Source: Sphingobium herbicidovorans (GTDB taxonomy: Bacteria > Pseudomonadota > Alphaproteobacteria > Sphingomonadales > Sphingomonadaceae). Taken from it: DNA of 64,000 nt. The stretch spans positions 1,848,501-1,912,500 of the forward strand of contig NZ_CP020538.1 in NCBI RefSeq assembly GCF_002080435.1, read 5' to 3'. Made by a program: the position numbers and the translations under genes. The notes under the pieces are model-generated. The model did no database searches and had not been told where the DNA came from. It saw only the letters and a program-made list of their open reading frames with translations. Of this stretch, positions 36,225 to 44,821 are shown in pieces. Each line of letters begins with the position of its first letter. The stretch's first letter is position 1.

Positions 36225-38825
36225 ATGGCCGACATCCAATCCACCAACGCCGCTGCTCCCGCGATCATCCACCGTCAGGATTATTCGCCGCCCGACTGGT
36301 TCGTTCCCGAAATCAGCCTGGATTTCACGCTCGACCCAGCATCTACGCAGGTGCGGGCGACCTTGAGCGTCACGCGTAACGGCGCTCATGAGCGGCCTCT
36401 TATACTGGATGGTGACGGGCTTTCACCCATGGAGGTGCAGGTCGATGGGCGTCTGCTGCAAGGCGGCGAATGGATGATGAAGGGCGATGCGCTCGTCATC
36501 CCGCTGCCGGGCGACGCGCATCAGATCGAGACGCTGGTTGAGCTTGCTCCCGAGAATAACAGCAAGCTGATGGGCTTATATGCCAGCGGCGGCTTGCTCT
36601 GCACCCAGTGCGAAGCGGAGGGTTTTCGCCGCATCACCTTCTTCCCGGACCGGCCCGATATTCTGTCGCGCTATTCGGTTTGCATGGAAGCGGATCAAAC
36701 CCGCTATCCGATATTGTTGTCGAACGGCGATCCGGTCGAACAGGGCAGCTTGCCCAATGGCCGACATTGGGCGCGCTGGAACGATCCCTTTCCCAAGCCT
36801 TGCTATCTCTTCGCGCTCGTTGCTGGAGACTTGTCCTGCAAAGCCGACAGCTTCGTGACCATGAGTGGGCGCACGGTTAGATTGGGCATCTGGGTGAAGG
36901 AAGGCGACCTGCCCCGCACCGATCACGCGATGCAGGCGCTGAAAAATAGCATGGCGTGGGACGAGCGGGTCTATGGCCGCGAATATGATCTGGATGTGTT
37001 CAACATCGTCGCCGTGGCGGATTTCAACTTTGGCGCGATGGAGAACAAAGGCCTTAACATATTCAATTCACGTTATATTCTCGCTGACCCAGAGACAGCG
37101 ACCGACATCGATTACGATGGGGTAGAGGCGGTTGTGGCGCATGAATATTTCCACAACTGGTCGGGCAACCGGGTCACGTGCCGGGACTGGTTTCAGCTGT
37201 CCCTGAAGGAAGGCTTCACTGTCTTCCGCGACCAGAATTTTTCGGCCGATATGGGCAGCCATGCGGTCAAGCGGATCGAGGACGTCCGTGTGTTGCGAGC
37301 GGCGCAGTTTCAGGAGGACTCAGGCCCGCTGGCGCATCCCGTGCGGCCCGAATCCTATATAGAGATCAGCAATTTCTATACCGCGACCATCTACAACAAG
37401 GGCGCGGAGTTGATTCGGATGATCGCCCTTATGCTTGGTCCAGATCGCTTCCGCGCTGGGAGCGATCTGTATTTCGACCGGCATGATGGGCAAGCGGCGA
37501 CCTGCGAGGACTTCGTCAAGGCGATGGAAGAGGGCGGGGGCATCGACCTTCGTCAATTTCGCCGCTGGTACGAACAGGCGGGGACGCCCCATGTCCGGGC
37601 AACCTTGCGGCATGATCCGGCCGCGCAAACGGTCGAACTTCTGCTGGAGCAAAGCATCCCGCCGACGCCGGGCCAGCCGGACAAGCAGCCGATGGCGATA
37701 CCCCTTCGTACCGCATTGTTCGATCGTGCAGTGGGCAGGCACAGGGGCGAAACGCTGCTGATGCTGACGCAAGCGCAGCAGAGCTTTACTTTCAGCGGCT
37801 TTGCGGACGCGCCCATTCTGTCCATCAATCGCGGCTTTTCCGCGCCGGTCATCGTCGAAGCCGACCGCAGCCAGACGGAACTGGCCTTCCTGTCCGCGCA
37901 TGATGATGATCCTTTCGCCCGCTATGAAGCGATGCAGCAGTTGATGGTCAACGTGCTGGTGGGCCGTGTCGCCGGGCAGAATATCGATGAGGGCGCAGTC
38001 GTCGCGGCGATCCGCGATACCGCTACCGATCCTAAGCTCGACCCTGCATTCATTGCAGAGGCGATCCGCTTGCCGAGTGAGGCTTATCTGGGCGACCAGA
38101 TGGCGCAGGTGGACCCGGATGCGATCCATGCTGCGCGAGACGCATTGCAGCAGCGAATCGGGCAGCAGCTGGAGCCGCTATGGCGGGATATTCATGCCAA
38201 TATGAAGGCCAATGGCTTCTCGCTGTCTCCCGCTGCGAAGGGGGCCCGTAAACTGCGTAATATTGCGCTGCTTTATCTGGTGGCGTCCGGCACGGACGAT
38301 GGGCCGACAATGGCCTTTTCCCAGTTTGACGAAGCGGACAATATGACCGAGCGGCAGTCGGCATTGGCTACGCTGGCCAATAATATCAGCAACGAACGGG
38401 AAGCTGCGCTGGACATATTCTACAACCGCTATCGCAGCGATGCGCTGACGCTGGACAAATGGTTCCAGACGCAGGCGTTTGCTTCCCATCCCGACACGGT
38501 CGATCTGGTCGAGGAACTGGCGCGACATCCGGATTTCACCCTGTCCAATCCCAATCGCGTGCGGTCGCTCTTTGGCGCCTTCGCGGGCAATCAGTGGGCC
38601 TTTCACCACAAGTCGGGCAAGGGATATCGCATGGTCGCCGACTGCATCATCGCGCTCGACAAGATCAACCCGCAAACAGCTGCGCGCCTGGCGCCGCCGC
38701 TGGGGCGCTGGCGTCGTTTTGACGAAGGCCGAGCTGTCCTGATGCGTGCGGAATTGCAGCGCATTCTGGCCGAACCCGGCCTGTCGAAGGACGTCGCCGA
38801 GCAGGTTGGCAAGAGCCTGAACTAG
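36225..38825 (+). CDS. pepN: Aminopeptidase N (M1 family)
   Basis: Zinc aminopeptidase removing N-terminal residues from peptides in the cytosol. The 866-residue product carries NFGAMENKGLN (exopeptidase motif), HEYFHNWSGNRV with His306, Glu307 and His310, and the third zinc ligand Glu in SLKEGFTVFRDQ. The C-terminal helical domain ends VAEQVGKSLN. Length and order match the E. coli-type PepN. It starts 75 bp after parB and may have its own promoter. It converges on the MCE lipoprotein gene. Confidence 0.96.
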   Translation: MADIQSTNAAAPAIIHRQDYSPPDWFVPEISLDFTLDPASTQVRATLSVTRNGAHERPLILDGDGLSPMEVQVDGRLLQGGEWMMKGDALVIPLPGDAHQIETLVELAPENNSKLMGLYASGGLLCTQCEAEGFRRITFFPDRPDILSRYSVCMEADQTRYPILLSNGDPVEQGSLPNGRHWARWNDPFPKPCYLFALVAGDLSCKADSFVTMSGRTVRLGIWVKEGDLPRTDHAMQALKNSMAWDERVYGREYDLDVFNIVAVADFNFGAMENKGLNIFNSRYILADPETATDIDYDGVEAVVAHEYFHNWSGNRVTCRDWFQLSLKEGFTVFRDQNFSADMGSHAVKRIEDVRVLRAAQFQEDSGPLAHPVRPESYIEISNFYTATIYNKGAELIRMIALMLGPDRFRAGSDLYFDRHDGQAATCEDFVKAMEEGGGIDLRQFRRWYEQAGTPHVRATLRHDPAAQTVELLLEQSIPPTPGQPDKQPMAIPLRTALFDRAVGRHRGETLLMLTQAQQSFTFSGFADAPILSINRGFSAPVIVEADRSQTELAFLSAHDDDPFARYEAMQQLMVNVLVGRVAGQNIDEGAVVAAIRDTATDPKLDPAFIAEAIRLPSEAYLGDQMAQVDPDAIHAARDALQQRIGQQLEPLWRDIHANMKANGFSLSPAAKGARKLRNIALLYLVASGTDDGPTMAFSQFDEADNMTERQSALATLANNISNEREAALDIFYNRYRSDALTLDKWFQTQAFASHPDTVDLVEELARHPDFTLSNPNRVRSLFGAFAGNQWAFHHKSGKGYRMVADCIIALDKINPQTAARLAPPLGRWRRFDEGRAVLMRAELQRILAEPGLSKDVAEQVGKSLN

Positions 38826-38885
38826 GGCGTCGTCGAACGACACGCAGGGATTGCAAAAATCCCCCGGTTAGCTGGAACTATCGGC

Positions 38886-39497
38886 TTAGCGGCCAGTGGA
38901 CGCGAGCCAGGCCGCGACGTCGGCGGCGACCTTGTTCGCGGCCTGGTTTAGCGGAGCGCCAACATTGCCTGCTTCGATCTTTGCGCCAACCGGCACGCTG
39001 GCGGTGAAGCGCTGGCGAGAAATGGCCGTTCCGCCCGGTCCCGCGAGAATGGCGTCATAGGTGACGACCGCGCTGTTGCTCGCTTCATCCAGGCCAAATT
39101 CTATCAGCTCGCCCATCAGCCGCTGCCCGGCATCAGCTGAATATTGGCCGGGATCGAGCACGATCCGGTTGCTGGTGGCCGCGATGGTTTCGGACAATAG
39201 TTTCTGGAACAGGTGGCGGGGCGTGTCGGCCCACTGAACCTTTGTCACATAGGCGATTGAGGTGGGTGATGTGCGCACGGGCACCCGGACCGTGTCGAGC
39301 AGCTTTGGCGCTTCGGGATCGGCCACGGTGATGGTGCTGCCGGCAGAGACGCTTCGAAGCGTGCCTGGCGCGACCTTCTGCGCGGCGTCCAGCGACAACA
39401 GCTTTTCGGGCGGCTTGCCGCCAAAGGACACACAGCCGGAAAGCGCGGCGGCGAGCGCGAGGGCGAGCGGAATGGCGGCAGGTTTCTTGTGGAACAT
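38886..39497 (-). CDS. ABC-type transport auxiliary lipoprotein of an MCE system (PqiC/LptE-like, ABC_trans_aux)
   Basis: Lipoprotein that probably sits in the outer membrane as the acceptor end of the lipid transporter encoded next to it. The 203-residue product starts at ATG 39497 with a lipoprotein signal (lipobox ALSGC) and the ABC_trans_aux body: RVPVRTSPTSIAYVTKVQWADTPRHLFQKLLSETIAATS followed by LMGELIEFGLDEASNSAVVTYDAIL. It is the last gene of the mlaE-mlaF-MCE-lipoprotein operon, 14 bp after the MCE gene. A role parallel to PqiC is inference. Confidence 0.84.
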   Translation of the reverse strand: MFHKKPAAIPLALALAAALSGCVSFGGKPPEKLLSLDAAQKVAPGTLRSVSAGSTITVADPEAPKLLDTVRVPVRTSPTSIAYVTKVQWADTPRHLFQKLLSETIAATSNRIVLDPGQYSADAGQRLMGELIEFGLDEASNSAVVTYDAILAGPGGTAISRQRFTASVPVGAKIEAGNVGAPLNQAANKVAADVAAWLASTGR

Positions 39498-39511
39498 TAT
39501 CGCGCTCCCTC

Positions 39512-40474
39512 TCATGGCTTGTAATCCGGCAATTTGGGTGATCCGACGATTGATCCCGCGCCCTGCTGGTCCAACTTTTCAGCGACGCCGCGGAAGGCCC
39601 GCGACATTTCGCGAAGATCGCGGACCAACTGGTTCACTTCGGGCATCGTCTGGTTGCTGAACGCCCGAACGCCCGGCTGCGCTTCGGCAATCGTCTTGTC
39701 GAGCGTGTCGATGCTGCGGGTGGCGGACTGCACGCTCTTGCGCAGGTCCGCCATCAGGGGCTTGCCTTCGTCCGTCAGCATGGAGTCGGTGGTCGCGGCC
39801 AGCTTGCCGATCTGCTCGGCGGCGATGCCGGTGCGCTGAACGGCAATGCGCGCCTCGGCCAGAGTGGCGGCGATTTCAGGACTGCGATCGGCCAGAGCGC
39901 CCGACACGCGTTCGAGATTGGTCAGGATGCCAGCGATGGATTGCTGATTCTTGTCATTCAGCAGTTCCGTCAGCCGTTCGGTCAGCGTGGACAGGCGTTC
40001 CAGCAGCTGCGGCGCATTGTTGAGCAGCTCGCCCAACGCTCCGGGCTTGGTCGGGATGACGGGCACGCCATCAGGGCAGGCGGTGAGCGGGTTCGGTTCC
40101 GGGCAGCCGATCGGCGGCGCGCCCTTGACCGCACCGTCCAGCACGATTTCGCTGACGCCAGTGAAACCCACGCCCGCTATGGTGGCGGTGGTGCCCTGCA
40201 GAACGGGGGTGCCCTCTCTCACGGAGATGCGCACCTTCACGAAACTCGGGTCACGCTTCCACAATTCGATCTTTTCGACCTGACCGGAAGGAACGCCCGA
40301 ATAGTTGACGCTCGACCCCTTGGCCAAGCCGTTCACCGACTGTTTGAAGAAGATGTCATATTCCATGTTGTCGCCCTCGGAGAGGCGCGAGAACCAGAAG
40401 GCAGCGATCATGATCGCCGCCAGCAGCAGCAGCGTGACCGTGCCCACCAGCACATGGTTGGAGCGGGTTTCCAT
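39512..40474 (-). CDS. MCE/MlaD-type lipid-binding protein, long form
   Basis: Periplasmic substrate-binding part of an MCE lipid transporter, anchored by an N-terminal helix (about residues 7-28: HVLVGTVTLLLLAAIMIAAFW). The MCE domain spans about 38-117 (YDIFFKQSVNGLAKGSSVNYSGVPSGQVEKIEL, VGFTGVSEIVL). Then come about 190 residues, mostly helix, with LLERLSTLTERLTELLNDKN and LDKTIAEAQPGVRAFSNQTMPEVNQLVRDLREM. This is longer than E. coli MlaD (about 180 residues) and more like PqiB/Mce-style needles. Substrate presumably phospholipids. Confidence 0.86.
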   Translation of the reverse strand: METRSNHVLVGTVTLLLLAAIMIAAFWFSRLSEGDNMEYDIFFKQSVNGLAKGSSVNYSGVPSGQVEKIELWKRDPSFVKVRISVREGTPVLQGTTATIAGVGFTGVSEIVLDGAVKGAPPIGCPEPNPLTACPDGVPVIPTKPGALGELLNNAPQLLERLSTLTERLTELLNDKNQQSIAGILTNLERVSGALADRSPEIAATLAEARIAVQRTGIAAEQIGKLAATTDSMLTDEGKPLMADLRKSVQSATRSIDTLDKTIAEAQPGVRAFSNQTMPEVNQLVRDLREMSRAFRGVAEKLDQQGAGSIVGSPKLPDYKP

Positions 40475-40477
40475 ATC

Positions 40478-41350
40478 CTATCGCCTTCCGTCCGATGGCT
40501 GTCCGGCCGTCTTTTCTCGTTCACGGGTCACCGCCGCAGTGGCGGCCCGGCCGCGAGGGCCGTTGAAATATTCCTGTATCCAGCTGTGGTCAGTCGCCAA
40601 CAGCTCGTCGATCGTCCCTACGGCGATCACCTTTCCATCGGCCAGCACCGCCACCCGGTCGCAGATCGAATAGAGGGTGTCGAGGTCATGGGTGATGAGA
40701 AATACGGTGAGGCCCAGCGTTTCCTGCAGCTTGCGGGTCTGATCGTCAAAGGCGGCGGCGCCGATCGGATCGAGACCGGCGGTCGGCTCGTCCAGGAACA
40801 GCAGGTCCGGATCAAGGGCCAGAGCCCGCGCCAGGCCCGCGCGCTTTTTCATGCCGCCCGACAATTCGGCGGGATATTTGGGACCGGCTTCAGCGGGCAA
40901 GCCAGTGAGGCGAATTTTGTAGGCGGCGATCTCGTCACGCAGCTGTGGCCCGATATTGGGATAATATTCGCGGATCGGCACTTCGACATTTTCGGCGACC
41001 GTGAGCGTCGAGAACAGCGCGCCTCCCTGAAACAGCACGCCCCAGCGCTTGCGCACCGCCAGGGCCTCATCGTCCAGGCGGCCGATCATGGATTCGCCAA
41101 AGACGCGGACTTCGCCTTCATCGGGGGTCTGAAGCCCGATGATCGATCGCATCAGCACCGACTTGCCGGTGCCCGATCCGCCGACCACGCCCAGAATCTC
41201 GCCCTTGCGCACGTCCAGATCGAGATTTTCGTGCACGACCTGATCGCCGAAGCTGTTTTTCAGCCCACGCACGGAAATGGCGATATCGCTGGCTTCGATG
41301 GCCTTGTTGACGCGTGCTTCCTCGGCTGCGACTTCCTCTTCCTCGGACAT
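40478..41350 (-). CDS. MlaF-like ABC transporter ATP-binding protein
   Basis: ATPase of the MCE lipid transporter on the cytosolic face of the inner membrane. The 290-residue product has Walker A GGSGTGKS, signature LSGGMKKRAGLARAL and Walker B LLFLDEPTAGLDP, and MlaF-type GVLFQGGALFSTLTVAENV. The first 20 residues are Glu/Ala-rich (MSEEEEVAAEEARVN). The start codon at 41350 overlaps the mlaE stop by 1 bp. A longer in-frame extension into mlaE is rejected as an overlap shadow. Confidence 0.92.
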   Translation of the reverse strand: MSEEEEVAAEEARVNKAIEASDIAISVRGLKNSFGDQVVHENLDLDVRKGEILGVVGGSGTGKSVLMRSIIGLQTPDEGEVRVFGESMIGRLDDEALAVRKRWGVLFQGGALFSTLTVAENVEVPIREYYPNIGPQLRDEIAAYKIRLTGLPAEAGPKYPAELSGGMKKRAGLARALALDPDLLFLDEPTAGLDPIGAAAFDDQTRKLQETLGLTVFLITHDLDTLYSICDRVAVLADGKVIAVGTIDELLATDHSWIQEYFNGPRGRAATAAVTREREKTAGQPSDGRR

Positions 41351-42462
41351 CAGTTCCAGCCTACCCAGGTGAAGAATACGGCGAAGAAGGCGTCGATGAC
41401 GATCACGAGGAATATCGCCTGAACCACGGCGGATGTCGTCCGCAGCCCGACTTCCTCGGCATTGCCCTTGACCTGCATGCCCTGGAAACAGCCGGACAGC
41501 GCGATGATGACGCCGAATACCGGCGCTTTCAGCAGGCCGACCCACAGGTCGGTAATCGGCACCACCTCCCGCAATCGCTGGATGAAGGTGATGGGCGGGA
41601 TGTCGAGCGCCACGGCGCACAGGAAGCCGCCGCCGATCACCGCCACGACAGAGGAATAGAAGCCAAGCAGCGGCATCATGATGACGACCGCCAGCGTGCG
41701 CGGCAGCACCAGCGCCTCCATCGGGGAAACGCCGATGGTGCGCATGGCGTCAATTTCTTCGGTAAGCTTCATCGTGCCCAGCTGCGCCGCGAAGGCGGAG
41801 CCTGAACGACCGGCCACCATGATGGCGGTCATCAACACGCCCAGTTCACGGAAGGTGAGGCGGCCCACCAGGTTGATCGTCAGCATTTCCATGCCGAACT
41901 GGCGCAGCTGCACCGATCCCTGCTGGGCGATGACGATGCCGATCAGGAAGCTCATGAGGCCGATGATGCCCAGCGCGGATACGCCGACCACCTCGAACCG
42001 CTGAACCACCGCATTGACGCGGAAACGGCTGGGGTGGCGGATGACGTTCCAGCTCGCCACCAGCGTGCTGCCGAAAAATCCCAGGAGGCCGAACAGTGTC
42101 GAGCCCGCGTTGACGACGGCCTCGCCGATCTGGCCGACGACGCGCTGCCAGGGCGGCGCATGATCGGGCCGGATGCTGACCGGTTCGTCGAGCTTGCCGA
42201 CCGCGTCGATCAGCCGTCGTGCATCCTCATTTCCCCCGGTGACGTCACATTCCAGCCGCTTGGCGGTGCGATGCACGGTCCAGGCGCCGATCGTGTCCAT
42301 ATGATCGACACCGGACAGGTCGATGGCCGCGACCGGCCCTGTTACGGCGTCCAGCCGCGCGGGCAGATCATGCAGGCATGCAATCGAAAGATGCCCCTGA
42401 ATACGAATGACAGTACCGCCATCGCGCGTTTCTTCGACAAGATCGGCGGCTTTATTCATCAA
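41350..42462 (-). CDS. MlaE-like permease with N-terminal STAS-type domain
   Basis: Inner membrane permease of the lipid transporter. The 370-residue product has a STAS/MlaB-like domain in the first 95 residues (GTVIRIQGHLSIACLHDLPARLD, AIDLSGVDHMDTIGAWTVHRT), then five to six TM helices with the MlaE core FGMEMLTINLVGRLTFRELGVLMTAIMVAGRSGSAFAAQLG and EEIDAMRTIGVSPMEALVLPR. In E. coli MlaB is separate, so this is a fusion, a form I know from other alphaproteobacteria. First gene of the operon; start ATG 42462 or 42459. Confidence 0.92.
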   Translation of the reverse strand: MMNKAADLVEETRDGGTVIRIQGHLSIACLHDLPARLDAVTGPVAAIDLSGVDHMDTIGAWTVHRTAKRLECDVTGGNEDARRLIDAVGKLDEPVSIRPDHAPPWQRVVGQIGEAVVNAGSTLFGLLGFFGSTLVASWNVIRHPSRFRVNAVVQRFEVVGVSALGIIGLMSFLIGIVIAQQGSVQLRQFGMEMLTINLVGRLTFRELGVLMTAIMVAGRSGSAFAAQLGTMKLTEEIDAMRTIGVSPMEALVLPRTLAVVIMMPLLGFYSSVVAVIGGGFLCAVALDIPPITFIQRLREVVPITDLWVGLLKAPVFGVIIALSGCFQGMQVKGNAEEVGLRTTSAVVQAIFLVIVIDAFFAVFFTWVGWN

Positions 42463-42557
42463 GGCGGTTTACTGGTCCATTATCGGTTGCACGGCAAGCC
42501 GAAACGGCCCATCCGCACGATAGAACGATAGCAGGCTCCAAAAGTTTCGGAAACGGC

Positions 42558-43232
42558 ATGACGCACCGGCTGGCAATCTACGATATGGACCGCACGGTAA
42601 CCTTTTCAGGCACCTATACCGGCTTTCTGATCCACGTGGCGCGGGTCATGGCGCCGTGGCGACTGATCCTGTTTCCCGGCGTGATCCTGTTGATGCTGGC
42701 CTATGTGCTCAAGCTGATCAGCCGCCAGCGTCTGAAGGAACTAAACCAGGCGCTGATGATCGGTTATCATGTTGAGCGGGCGAAGCTGATGCCGCATGTC
42801 GAAAGCTATGCGGCAAAAGTCGTGGAGAGCAATATTCGCGCCGGGGCGCTCGACCAGATCGCGCGCGACAAGGCCGACGGCTACCGGCTGGTGCTCGCTA
42901 CGGCATCCTATCGCCTTTACGTCGAGCCGATCGCGCGGCGGCTGGGATTTGACGCGGTGATCGCCACCGATCATCTCAGCCAGGACCTGCGCTATGTGCG
43001 CGCCAAGATCGCGGGCGAGAATTGCTATGACACAGGCAAGCTGCGGATGATCAAGGCATGGATGGCGGCCGAGGCGATCGACCGCAGCCAGGCGCAGATC
43101 CGCGCCTATTCCGACCATGTATCGGACGCGCCGATGCTGGAGTTTGCGGATATGCCCTTTGCTTCCAACCCCCACAAACCGCTGGCGCGGCTGGCGGCTC
43201 AGCGTGGTTGGACGCGGGTGGATTGGCGCTAA
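42558..43232 (+). CDS. HAD-IB family phosphatase (CicA/PgpC-like)
   Basis: Likely lipid or small-molecule phosphatase. The 224-residue product has the HAD motif I YDMDRTVT (Asp9 nucleophile, Asp11), a hydrophobic segment FPGVILLMLAYVLKLI that suggests membrane contact, motif II LATASYRLYVEPIARRLGF and motif III with AYSDHVSDAPMLEFA. This architecture resembles Caulobacter CicA and E. coli PgpC (phosphatidylglycerophosphatase). Divergent from the mla-type operon with a 95-bp gap, so a role in phospholipid metabolism is plausible (inference). Confidence 0.84.
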   Translation: MTHRLAIYDMDRTVTFSGTYTGFLIHVARVMAPWRLILFPGVILLMLAYVLKLISRQRLKELNQALMIGYHVERAKLMPHVESYAAKVVESNIRAGALDQIARDKADGYRLVLATASYRLYVEPIARRLGFDAVIATDHLSQDLRYVRAKIAGENCYDTGKLRMIKAWMAAEAIDRSQAQIRAYSDHVSDAPMLEFADMPFASNPHKPLARLAAQRGWTRVDWR

Positions 43233-43276
43233 AGCCGCTTTAGCTTTCCGCGTTGGCATTGGCTGATGCCTCACAG

Positions 43277-43352
43277 GCGACAATAGCGGCTGCCCGGCGA
43301 AGAACGCGTCGAGATTGGCCAGCAGCGGCTGGCCGATCAGGATAATGAGGCG
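43277..43352 (-). pseudogene. Possible C-terminal relic of a D-2-hydroxyacid dehydrogenase
   Basis: In the 128-bp gap between two convergent genes, the minus strand encodes IGQPLLANLDAFFAGQPLL followed by SPV, much like the C-terminal tail of D-isomer-specific 2-hydroxyacid dehydrogenases (NLxAFFAGxPLxTPV). No start codon or upstream body remains and the frame continues without a stop at the expected place. It may be the remnant of a deleted gene, or chance. Confidence 0.3.
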
Positions 43353-43360
43353 TTTCGGGC

Positions 43361-44686
43361 TTATCCCACCGCCTGCAACGCTTGGGCAAAGTCGGCGATC
43401 AGGTCGTCGGCATCCTCGCAGCCGATGGAGATGCGGACCATGTTGTCGTTGATCGCGAGGGCCTTTTTGCGATCGGCCGGGACGGAAAGATGCGTCATCG
43501 CCGCCGGGTGGCTGGCAAGTGTCTCCGTGCCGCCCAGGCTGACGGCGAGCTTGGCGATCTTCAATGCGTCGAGAAAGGCGAAGGCCTCCGCCTCGCCGCC
43601 CTTGAGGTACAGCGAGAAGGTCGATCCCGCGCCGGTGCAATGCCGCCGGTATATGTCCGCCTGCCGCTCAGTCTCCGGGAAGCCGAGATAGACGACCTTT
43701 TCGACCTGCGGCTGCTCCTTCAGCCAGGCGCAGACCTTCGCGGCGTTTTCTCCCGCACGGGTCATCCGCAATTCCAGCGTTTCCAGGCTGCGCAGAAGCA
43801 TCCATGCGCTGTGCGGGTCCAGGATCGTGCCGATCGTGTTGCGCATCGACCGGATCGTATTGATCAGGCCGTTAGGCCCGAGCACGCCGCCCGCAACCAG
43901 ATCGCTGTGGCCGCCCGCATATTTGGTCAGGCTGTAGATGACCAGATCGGCGCCATGGGCAAGGGGATGGTGCCAGAGCGGGCCGAGGAAGGTGTTGTCG
44001 ATCGCGACCGGCGGAATATGCGCCTCGCCGGCGAACAGCTGATCGCGCCGCGCCACCACCGCCTCCACATCGACCAGCACGTTGGTCGGGTTGGCCGGGC
44101 TTTCCAGATAGATAAGCGCTACGCGGCCCAGCGCCTTGGCCTTTTCGATGACCGCGCCAATATCTTCTTCGGTCGCGCCCGCCGGGAAATCGAGCCATTG
44201 TACCCCAAACTTGCCCAGAATGCGGCCGATCAGCGATTCGGTCGCGGCATAGAGCGGAGCGGAATGAACGATGACGTCGCCAGGCTGCACAAGGGCCAGC
44301 AGCGTCGTGGCTATGGCGGACATGCCGCTGGAAAAGAGCAACGCGTCTTCGGCTTCTTCCCAGACCGCCAGCCGGTCTTCGGCGATTTCCTGATTGGGGC
44401 CGTTGAAACGGGAGTAGACAAGGCCCTCTGCGCCGCCCGGCCGAATGCCCGTCACGCCTTCGAAATGGCGCTTGCCCGCGGCCGCGCTTTCGAACGCGAA
44501 GGTGGAGGTCAGGAAGATGGGCGGCTTCAATGATCCTTCGGACAGGGTGGGATCATAGCCATGACCCATCATCAGCGTCGCGGGCTTCAGCTTGCGGCCG
44601 CCAATCTCCATGATGGCGGCTTTGGGGCGGCGGCGGTTGCGTGGGGCTTGCGCGCCCGTCAGATCGGCCTCGGTTTCGCCGGTCAT
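43361..44686 (-). CDS. Cystathionine gamma-synthase/methionine gamma-lyase family PLP enzyme
   Basis: Cys/Met metabolism PLP enzyme. The 441-residue product starts at ATG 44686 (GCAGGAG ribosome-binding site just upstream). A basic N-terminal extension of about 45 residues (APRNRRRPKAAIMEIGGRKL) precedes the fold. Key features: LVYSRFNGPNQEIAEDRLA, SSGMSAIATTLLALVQPGD, IDNTFLGPL, YSLTKYAGGHSDLVAGGVLG with the PLP lysine, and SLGGTETLASHPAAMTH. Cannot separate cystathionine gamma-synthase from gamma-lyase by eye. It diverges from the helicase gene. Confidence 0.88.
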   Translation of the reverse strand: MTGETEADLTGAQAPRNRRRPKAAIMEIGGRKLKPATLMMGHGYDPTLSEGSLKPPIFLTSTFAFESAAAGKRHFEGVTGIRPGGAEGLVYSRFNGPNQEIAEDRLAVWEEAEDALLFSSGMSAIATTLLALVQPGDVIVHSAPLYAATESLIGRILGKFGVQWLDFPAGATEEDIGAVIEKAKALGRVALIYLESPANPTNVLVDVEAVVARRDQLFAGEAHIPPVAIDNTFLGPLWHHPLAHGADLVIYSLTKYAGGHSDLVAGGVLGPNGLINTIRSMRNTIGTILDPHSAWMLLRSLETLELRMTRAGENAAKVCAWLKEQPQVEKVVYLGFPETERQADIYRRHCTGAGSTFSLYLKGGEAEAFAFLDALKIAKLAVSLGGTETLASHPAAMTHLSVPADRKKALAINDNMVRISIGCEDADDLIADFAQALQAVG

Positions 44687-44821
44687 CGCTTTTCTCCTGC
44701 TTCGATCATGGGAGTGTAACGCCTTGGTGGCGGAAAGGGCCAGCGCCGTCCCGAGAGCGATGGAAAATCCGTGCGGCGGGGACAGCGTGACAGTGGCGGC
44801 ACGCCACCCTACATCCCCTGC

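Noticed and set aside
42628..42643. parS-like TGATCCACGTGGCGCG in the HAD phosphatase gene
   Set aside because: Only about 12 of 16 bases match and the flanks are not palindromic; probably chance.
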